A stretch of DNA of 64,000 nucleotides from Adlercreutzia murintestinalis (GTDB lineage Bacteria; Actinomycetota; Coriobacteriia; Coriobacteriales; Eggerthellaceae), in the NCBI RefSeq assembly GCF_943192905.1, contig NZ_CALPCC010000012.1, positions 1-64,000 on the forward strand. The letters are read 5' to 3'. The first letter of the stretch is position 1; every line of letters begins with the position of its first letter. Positions 54,548 through 61,101 of the stretch are shown one piece after another. Below the pieces are notes generated by a model. That model was not told the origin of the DNA. It saw only the letters and a program-made list of their open reading frames with translations, and did not search any database. Both the position numbers and the translations under genes were made by a program.

Positions 54548-54967
54548 TTACTGTTGCGTGTTGCGGGCGTCCAGCCATGCCTGCAAGAACAGGCTAGCGG
54601 CCACCATGTCGATTTTACCGCGCATTCGCGCTTCGTCATAGCCCAAATCTCGCAAGCTGCGCTTGGCCTCGGCGGAACTGAGGCGCTCATCGGCGAAATG
54701 CAGGGGTACATCAGCCGCCTGCGCAATAGCGCGCGCCGCCGCTTTGATGCGCTCGGCCTGAGGGCCTTCCTCGCCTGCCAAGGTGAGCGGCAGACCGCAC
54801 AGCAGCGCTTCGGGCTCCCAATCTTCAAGGACGCGCCGCCAGCTTTTCGCAGCCGATATCACCTCGGGAAACGGCAGCACGCAGACGGGCGAGGCAACGC
54901 GCCCTAGCGGGTCGCTTATTGCCACCCCAACGCGTTTCTCCCCTATGTCGAGCGCCATTACCCTCAT
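54548..54967 (-). CDS. ruvX: RuvX/YqgF Holliday junction resolvase-like
   Basis: A 139-aa RNase H-fold protein: MALDIGEKRVGVAISDPLG, VCGLPLTLAGE-type strand (LLCGLPLTLAGEEG), HFADERLSSAEA and KIDMVAASLFLQAWLD. Involved in pre-16S rRNA 5' processing. ATG at 54967 chosen (54976 and 54958 are alternatives). Same order ruvX-mltG-aroE as in related phyla. Confidence 0.92.
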   Translation of the reverse strand: MRVMALDIGEKRVGVAISDPLGRVASPVCVLPFPEVISAAKSWRRVLEDWEPEALLCGLPLTLAGEEGPQAERIKAAARAIAQAADVPLHFADERLSSAEAKRSLRDLGYDEARMRGKIDMVAASLFLQAWLDARNTQQ

Positions 54968-55035
54968 AGGTCGCATTATGGTCCAAGCGGGCCGAAGATG
55001 CCAGAAGAAACCGCGCCGAGGCGGCGGATAGTACC

Positions 55036-58000
55036 TTAGACCTCCGGCGCCTCCTGCTTCGTGCGGCGCCTGCGCGCTGCCAACAGGAACGCAACACCTG
55101 CTGCCGCGCATGCTACCCCGGCAAGGCACGTAATAGCGGGCGGCGTGAGGTCGCCCGTTTTCGCCAGCGAACGCAACCGATGCACGGTGCGCCCCGGCTC
55201 GGCAAGGCTGTCCGTCTCGGCGCGGGCGGCGAAGGTCACGCGCACCGTGGTATCGCGCTGGATGTTGCGCAGAACGCAGCCTGTCAACGCATAATCGCTG
55301 ATGCGCTGCCCGTTGACCTCCACGCGCACCACCCGATACCCCGCATCAGCCGAGAACGCGAGCGATGCGCTGCCACCGCGCGCCACCGTGAACGGCTGCG
55401 ACGGCGTGATGCGCCCGTGCGTGCGCCCAGCTCCATCGGCCACCACGATAGGCGTCACCGTGGGGCGCCCGGAAGGATCCTTGATGCCGCCAATATCGCC
55501 ACCCGACGAGCCGCCCTGGTTGCCACCTGATGAGCCGCCCGAAGACCCGGCGCTGCTGCCGGACGATGACCCCGAAGATGACCCGGCGCTGCTGCCCGAG
55601 GACGACCCGGCCGAACTTGACGAGGAAGACGAGCTTGACGAGCCGCCGTTCGGCCCGAAGACGAACTCCCAGTTCTCGTCCTCGTCCCCCGAGCCTCCGA
55701 TGATCTCCGTTGAGGTCTTGTCGTTGCCCGCCGCATTGGCGGTAGGCGCCACGGCCGCAATATCGCCCGCAGTGCCAGCGGATGCCGCCGCGTCACTGCG
55801 CACATCGTCAGCCCGGCGCACCTCGTAGTGGTAGCCTTCCTTGGTCACCACCGTGACCACGATGGTCTTGCCGACCGGCACCTTGAGCGGCGGCTTGCCT
55901 ACCGTGTTCGGGAACACCGCACCCCACTCATCGCCCACCACGTTGATGGTGATGTTGCGCGTTCTGGTGGGCGGTCGCGGATCCTCGCCCTCTTCAAGTG
56001 GCCTGAATCCCACGCGCACCTGCGTGTCGGAGTTCACCCCTTCCACCTTGAGCAACCAATAGCCCGTCGCAGCATCGGTGGGCCACACCACCCACGATGC
56101 CTGCTTGGTGATATCGCGCCAGGTCAGATCGGCATCCCCCTTCGCGCGCACGAATGCCAGCTCCGCATCGCCCGCAGACGCCGGGATCACGTAGAAGTCG
56201 TATCCAGCGCCCTTGGGAACCGACACGCTTTGCGGGGTCACGCTGGGCAGTGAGGAAGATGCAAGCCCGTCCACAGCCTCCACCGCCACGTTGATGGTGA
56301 CGAAAGTACCCGGCACCACCACCGGCGGCAGCTCTTCTCCCGCCTTCGTGAAGCGCACCACGATCACGCGATCGCGCCCCACATCGGGCACCGAAAGGCT
56401 GTAGCCACCCGCAACCGCATGCGCGTAGGCGCCCACATCGGTCGTGCCCTCCTGCACCGTGTAGAGCGCATACCCCGTTTCAGGGAAAAGCGAGAAGGTG
56501 GCGGGCACGCCAGGGGCCACGCTCTTGACCGCCTCGATGGTGCTCGCAGCGCCCGCGAACAGCTCGTCCACCGAACCGTGGCCTCCCTCCACGCGCACGG
56601 TGACCGTGTGGTTTACCACGGGCGGCTCAGGCTCGCCGGAGAACACGATGCGCACGACCGCATCGGCACCGGGCCCCTGAAAGCCGCACACGCCGCCAAC
56701 CACGTTCAGCGGAATCTCTTCGCCGTTGACGGTGAGGGTAGCCGACGCAATAGACTGCGAAGGGTCACTGGGCAGCGCCGTCAGCTCAATGCGCTGACCT
56801 TTGCGAAACGTGTAGGGCACACTGGCAGACTCGCCTGCCACGCTCACCTGCACGCTGCCGCTACCCTCGGTGACCACGGTGAGCTTCCAGTCCTTGTTCA
56901 TAGGATCGTCCGGGTCGTTCGGGTCGACCGGACGGTTCGGGTCGTCCGGATCGACCACCGGCGGGTCGGGCTCACCCGGATCGGTCGAGCCTCCCGTCGT
57001 CACGAAAATCGCTCTGATGGTCACCTGCGATGCGCCTTCGGGCAGCCCTTCCAGATCAAGGTCGTAATAACCCGCCAGTTGCGCCCATGACGGCACCGTC
57101 ATGCTGACCCCATCAACGTCAACCTCCACCCGAGACAGCGCCGCGCCGGGCACCACCGGAGTGAACGTGTAGCGGATGGCGCCCTTCTTCGGCCAGGTGT
57201 AGGTGCCCTCGTAGTTCATGAAGCCCGGGCCGTCCACCACGCCCGTCACCTGCACGGTCAGCGGGTTGCCCGGCTTGGTCGGATCGTTCGGGTCGGTGGG
57301 GCCGGTCGCGCCTTTCGGAATGTAGGTGCACACCGCATACGCTCCCAGCGTCGCGTCATCAAAACTGACATAGCGGTTTCCGGCATCGTCTTCCTCAACC
57401 CGCAGCGTGCGCACCTCTTTGGCTCCCGCGCCATCGAAGCCGAACACCGTCACCGCCTCGCCCACCGCAGGCGCATCGCCTGTGTTTGGCAGCGGGATGA
57501 CCACGCTCAAGCGCCCTTTATAGGGGTCGGGGTCTCCCGCTTGCGGGAAGGTGAAATGCGTCTCTAGGTTCCATGCAGCCTGTATCGCATAGGCACCATC
57601 GCGCCCCGTGTCGGCGGCATACGCCGCTGCCTGCGCCATCAGGGCCGCATAGACCGGAGAGAGCGGTTCGGCTTTCGTGGCAGCAAGGTGCTGCACCTGC
57701 TTGTGAATGATGCCGGTCACGGACGGCTCGGTATACGTAGCTACGCCGTCGAAGGTCTCGTCGTGGTCCTTGTAGACCGTCTTCGCGCCATACGCGCCAC
57801 CCGCCGACACCATGAACGTGACGCACGCCGACACCGTGCGCCCCTGCGCGTCGGTTGCCGTGAACGTGCAGCTGTAGAGATGGTCGGCCTCCACCTTGAG
57901 GCTCGATGCCGCGCCGTCAGAGGTCAGATCGAGCCCCCAGGTGCCATCCGGTGCCTGCGTGGACGCGAACGTGCCCACCGGCACGCCATCGCGCGTCACA

Positions 58001-58344
58001 TCCCAGGTGCCGGAAAGCGGGCTCGTGCCGCCCTGCGTTTGCACCCAGATGCGTCCGCCGTAGAAGCCGAGCAGCGCGGATACGTCCGCTGCCACGTAAT
58101 CGGGCGAGCGATCCACCACCTCGAAAGCATCCTGATCGACCTCCACGAACACGTTCGATGACACGCTCTGTCCCGCGCTATTCGCCGAAGGCGCCATCTG
58201 CGTGGTGCCCGCATCGTCCACGCCAACTCCTGCGCTATCGAACGCCGCGCCAGCGCCCAGAGCAGCCGCGGGTAGCATGCTCGCCGCGAGCACTGCTGCC
58301 AGCAGCGTTGCCGCCATCCGTTTTATCTGTTTCCCAATACCCAT
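55036..58344 (-). CDS. LAKTG-anchored cell-surface protein with repeat domains
   Basis: A 1102-aa surface protein. Signal peptide (AATLLAAVLAASMLPAAALG) at 1-32. Several beta domains follow, separated by Asp/Pro linkers (DPDDPNRPVDPNDPDDP); at least four look like divergent InlB B-repeats (VRVEGGHGSVDELFAGA..., GRITPSQPFTVARGGSASLAF). A Ser/Gly stretch lies before the last repeat. The end is LAKTGD, hydrophobic helix and RRRR: a sorting signal of the LAxTG type cut by class E sortases. ATG at 58344 behind AAAGGG. Last gene of the surface cluster. Confidence 0.85.
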   Translation of the reverse strand: MGIGKQIKRMAATLLAAVLAASMLPAAALGAGAAFDSAGVGVDDAGTTQMAPSANSAGQSVSSNVFVEVDQDAFEVVDRSPDYVAADVSALLGFYGGRIWVQTQGGTSPLSGTWDVTRDGVPVGTFASTQAPDGTWGLDLTSDGAASSLKVEADHLYSCTFTATDAQGRTVSACVTFMVSAGGAYGAKTVYKDHDETFDGVATYTEPSVTGIIHKQVQHLAATKAEPLSPVYAALMAQAAAYAADTGRDGAYAIQAAWNLETHFTFPQAGDPDPYKGRLSVVIPLPNTGDAPAVGEAVTVFGFDGAGAKEVRTLRVEEDDAGNRYVSFDDATLGAYAVCTYIPKGATGPTDPNDPTKPGNPLTVQVTGVVDGPGFMNYEGTYTWPKKGAIRYTFTPVVPGAALSRVEVDVDGVSMTVPSWAQLAGYYDLDLEGLPEGASQVTIRAIFVTTGGSTDPGEPDPPVVDPDDPNRPVDPNDPDDPMNKDWKLTVVTEGSGSVQVSVAGESASVPYTFRKGQRIELTALPSDPSQSIASATLTVNGEEIPLNVVGGVCGFQGPGADAVVRIVFSGEPEPPVVNHTVTVRVEGGHGSVDELFAGAASTIEAVKSVAPGVPATFSLFPETGYALYTVQEGTTDVGAYAHAVAGGYSLSVPDVGRDRVIVVRFTKAGEELPPVVVPGTFVTINVAVEAVDGLASSSLPSVTPQSVSVPKGAGYDFYVIPASAGDAELAFVRAKGDADLTWRDITKQASWVVWPTDAATGYWLLKVEGVNSDTQVRVGFRPLEEGEDPRPPTRTRNITINVVGDEWGAVFPNTVGKPPLKVPVGKTIVVTVVTKEGYHYEVRRADDVRSDAAASAGTAGDIAAVAPTANAAGNDKTSTEIIGGSGDEDENWEFVFGPNGGSSSSSSSSSSAGSSSGSSAGSSSGSSSGSSAGSSGGSSGGNQGGSSGGDIGGIKDPSGRPTVTPIVVADGAGRTHGRITPSQPFTVARGGSASLAFSADAGYRVVRVEVNGQRISDYALTGCVLRNIQRDTTVRVTFAARAETDSLAEPGRTVHRLRSLAKTGDLTPPAITCLAGVACAAAGVAFLLAARRRRTKQEAPEV
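55505..55640 (-). repeat. Ser/Gly codon repeat region
   Basis: Degenerate 6- to 15-bp repeats (GACGACCCGGCCGAACTTGAC-like blocks on the plus strand) encode a run of Ser with Gly/Ala every few residues, a flexible wall-spanning linker near the C-terminus of the LAKTG protein. Confidence 0.7.
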
Positions 58345-58369
58345 GATGTTTCCCTTTACTTCGCGTTCC

Positions 58370-59236
58370 TCACGAACGCACATTCACGGTGATGACCGCC
58401 GCTGCCTGTCCCACCTGCTCTTCGGTCTCAGGATCGAGCGCCTCGAAAAGCGCCGTGCACTCATAGCTTCCCTGCGGCAACACCACATCGAGCGCATCGC
58501 GTTGAATGTGGTGGTCCGGCTCTATGATGTCGGTCTGATAGAGTTGCTCGCCCGTGTCGTTGCGCACGAGCGTCACGCGCATGAGATAGCGGTTGCCCGG
58601 CACGTTCTCGATGCGCAGGTCGCCCTCGGCGCTGCCGTTCTCGAACTCAACGACGCTGGCCACCGAGATGTTGAACATGCCCTCTTCGACCACACGATCG
58701 AGTTCGGCCTGTATCTCAGCGTCGGTCTTGCCCTCAAGCTGGCCCGCGTCACCCTGGCGTCGGCTCTTCTCGTCGGAGCAGAGCGTGAGCGCCAGCAATA
58801 TGGCCACCACGATGGCCACGAGCGCAACAACGAGCGCGACAACGATGCCGCGCCTGCTCTTGCGCGGCGGCGCCTGTGGCACCGAGGTCGCTGGCATCTG
58901 GTAGGTGCCCGGATACGCCGCGGAAGGCTGCCCGTAAAACGGCGGCCCTCCGCCAGCACCGGGATTGCCGGGGTGTGCCTGCGATACCTGCTGCTGCCAG
59001 CGCGGGTCACCCGGAAACGCCGCGGGCGGATACGCCTCAGGCCCGCCGCCTGGCCCCGGCTGATACGCCTCCCGCCCGGCACCGCCCGGCGCGGGCGCAG
59101 AACCGCCTGCGCCCGCATGTCCCATGCCATATGAGCGCACGCTGCCCGTTGCCGCTCCGGGCGCGCCGCCGTATGCAGGCGCGCTCCCTGTCCCTGGCTG
59201 GCCTTGCTGACCGTATCTCATATCAGGTGCGCTCAT
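58370..59236 (-). CDS. One-TM surface protein, paralogue 2 of pair
   Basis: A 288-aa protein: a Gly/Pro/Tyr-rich cytoplasmic arm (residues 1-125), a basic patch and one membrane helix (SRRGIVVALVVALVAIVVAI, about 126-150), then a 130-residue outer domain (EAELDRVVEEGMFNIS-like start, RIENVPGNRYLMRVTLV, QLYQTDIIEPDHHIQ, ALDVVLPQGSYECTALFEALDPETEEQVGQAAAVITVNV). The domain is shared with the gene at 60261. Similar domains occur beside InlB-type surface proteins in other Gram-positive anaerobes, function unknown. 25 bp upstream of the LAKTG gene. Confidence 0.75.
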   Translation of the reverse strand: MSAPDMRYGQQGQPGTGSAPAYGGAPGAATGSVRSYGMGHAGAGGSAPAPGGAGREAYQPGPGGGPEAYPPAAFPGDPRWQQQVSQAHPGNPGAGGGPPFYGQPSAAYPGTYQMPATSVPQAPPRKSRRGIVVALVVALVAIVVAILLALTLCSDEKSRRQGDAGQLEGKTDAEIQAELDRVVEEGMFNISVASVVEFENGSAEGDLRIENVPGNRYLMRVTLVRNDTGEQLYQTDIIEPDHHIQRDALDVVLPQGSYECTALFEALDPETEEQVGQAAAVITVNVRS

Positions 59237-59261
59237 AGACCCGTTCCGTTTCCCCGTGCGC

Positions 59262-60113
59262 TTATGCCGCGGCGATGGTGTAGGTGATCTGGAATGCCTT
59301 CTCCACGATCACATTGCCATCGTCGTCGGTCAGGCCGCTCTTGAAATTGGGGTTGATGGGCGAGCTCTTGCCGTCGATCTGCAGGCCCAAGATGCCCGGA
59401 ATGGGATCGGTGCCATCGATCTGACGCGCTGCGATCTCCCAGTAGGGCTTGGCGGTGGCGCCGAAGAGGTCAACCACAGCCGGTGTGCTGGTGCCGGCAT
59501 AGACGTTGCCCTCGTTGTAGTCGACCAGCGTGGCAAGGTCGTTCGCGGAAGCGCCGCCCGGGCCCCACGTGATGCCGCTCGTAGCAGCAGCAGACGGTGC
59601 CAGCGTCAGGGCCAGGTCGCCCTTCTTGCCCACGATGGAATACCCAGCCGTGTCAACGCCGGTGCTGGAAGCCACCAGGTTCCACTTCTTGTCAGCACCA
59701 TCCATGTTCTCCGCGATGGTGTCGTCGGACTCCACATTGATGACCTTCACGTTGAGACCCGAGTAGTTCTCGATGCGATAGCCCGTGGTGATCAGACCGT
59801 CGGTGGTGTTGTAGTTCTTCACACCCGTGGAAGGCGTGGCCTTGAGCGCGCCGCCCGATGCCTTGGTGACCACCTTCACGTTCAGCGGCACGGTAACGCT
59901 CAGGTTGTCCACGTAGGTGTCCACCCACACGTTCGATGCCGTGGTGCCCTTGTTCTGGGTAACGCTTGTGGCCATCTCGGTGTCGCCGTTGCTGTCGCGG
60001 CCCACCAGGTCGTCCCCGAACGTGGGAGCGGCGGCGAACGCAGGCATTGCGCAACCCACTGCCAACGCGGCGGACAGACCAACAGCGCCCATCAGCTTGC
60101 TTGCCTTTTTCAT
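59262..60113 (-). CDS. Secreted beta-rich protein of the surface cluster
   Basis: A 283-aa protein with a clear Sec signal (KKASKLMGAVGLSAALAVG...PAFAAA) and RBS AAAGGAGG. The mature part is Thr/Ser/Asp/Val-rich with beta features (NLSVTVPLNVKVVTKASGG, GYRIENYSGLNVKVINVES, LALTLAPSA) and ends without anchor. The VPLN...IENYSxxxVKV pattern recalls strand-exchange-like or WxL-type surface subunits, but no family is assigned. A good candidate for the structural subunit of an extracellular assembly, lying between the two paralogous one-TM proteins. Confidence 0.7.
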   Translation of the reverse strand: MKKASKLMGAVGLSAALAVGCAMPAFAAAPTFGDDLVGRDSNGDTEMATSVTQNKGTTASNVWVDTYVDNLSVTVPLNVKVVTKASGGALKATPSTGVKNYNTTDGLITTGYRIENYSGLNVKVINVESDDTIAENMDGADKKWNLVASSTGVDTAGYSIVGKKGDLALTLAPSAAATSGITWGPGGASANDLATLVDYNEGNVYAGTSTPAVVDLFGATAKPYWEIAARQIDGTDPIPGILGLQIDGKSSPINPNFKSGLTDDDGNVIVEKAFQITYTIAAA

Positions 60114-60260
60114 GCTTTCCTCCTTTTCGTGCCCGAGCGCCACAGGCGGCACCCGAACCGTTTGATGCGCAGAGCTCGCATGCGCTTGGCTTGAGCCCGA
60201 GCATCGTTTCCCAACTACTGTCCTTGCTTTATGTCCAGCGGCTCCCATGCCGCGAAACAC

Positions 60261-60968
60261 CTATCCTTCCAGCACGTTCAGCGTCACCTTGGCCGCCGCC
60301 TTGCCCGTTTCCTCATGGGTGGTCTGGTCAAGGGCGACAAACGTTGCGGTGGCATCGTGCATGCCGGGTTCCAATTCGCGCGTCAGCGTGATGTCCTCGA
60401 TGAATTGGTTCGGCTTCAAAACGCCGCTTTCGTAGAGCACCTCCCCCGAGGCGTCATCGGTGATCTGCACGCGCATGTCATAGCGGTTGCCCGGCACGTT
60501 CTCGATGTAGGCTGTGCCGGATGCGCCGGGATTGTCGAACTGGATGACGCTGGCGATGGAGATGTTGAACATGCCTTCCTCGACCACGCGGTCAAGTTCG
60601 GCCTGCATCTCTTCGTCGGTCTTGTACGGCGCTTGCCCGGTCTGCGCGTTCGGGTCGAACAGGCTCGATCCGTTGCAGGCGAACAGCCACACCAAAAGCC
60701 AGATCACGATGGCGGCCACCACCAGCCCGATCACGATCAGCGCCGTGCGACGACCGTTGCCGCGCTGCGCACCCGGCGCCTGCCCTGCCGCCTGTGCGGC
60801 ACCAGCGGGCATACCAGCGGCCGCTTTGCCGCCCTTGGTTGCCGCCGCTCGCGCGCTTGGCGCGCCCGGCGTTTGCGCCATGGGCACCCGAGCGCCCATC
60901 GCTGCACGATCGGAAGGCAGCCTGCCTTCGCGACGAGGATCTGTCTGGTTGTTGTCGTTTCGTGCCAT
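60261..60968 (-). CDS. One-TM surface protein, paralogue 1 of pair
   Basis: A 235-aa protein: Ala/Gly/Arg-rich cytoplasmic arm (residues 1-72), one membrane helix (TALIVIGLVVAAIVIWLLVWLF, about 74-96), then the same outer domain as the 58370 gene (ELDRVVEEGMFNIS, IENVPGNRYDMRVQI, EVLYESGVLKPNQFI, LEPGMHDATATFVALDQTTHEETGKAAAKVTLNV). Pairwise the outer domains are alike, the arms differ. RBS AAAGGACT. Perhaps a membrane base or chaperone for the secreted protein encoded next. Confidence 0.75.
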   Translation of the reverse strand: MARNDNNQTDPRREGRLPSDRAAMGARVPMAQTPGAPSARAAATKGGKAAAGMPAGAAQAAGQAPGAQRGNGRRTALIVIGLVVAAIVIWLLVWLFACNGSSLFDPNAQTGQAPYKTDEEMQAELDRVVEEGMFNISIASVIQFDNPGASGTAYIENVPGNRYDMRVQITDDASGEVLYESGVLKPNQFIEDITLTRELEPGMHDATATFVALDQTTHEETGKAAAKVTLNVLEG

Positions 60969-61101
60969 GAGTCGTTGAGTCCTTTGATCGTGGTCCTACA
61001 CAGTGGTCCTATACGTTGGTCCCGCGATGCGCCCAGCACCCGGCAGTGCGATGCCACAGGGCCGCCGTGCAGCCCCGCTGAGCGCTTCGCGTACCAGTGG
61101 C

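Noticed and set aside
55505-55640. Regular repeats as a possible CRISPR array
   Set aside because: The repeats are codon repeats for Ser/Gly inside an open reading frame with no spacer structure. No CRISPR was found anywhere in the window.
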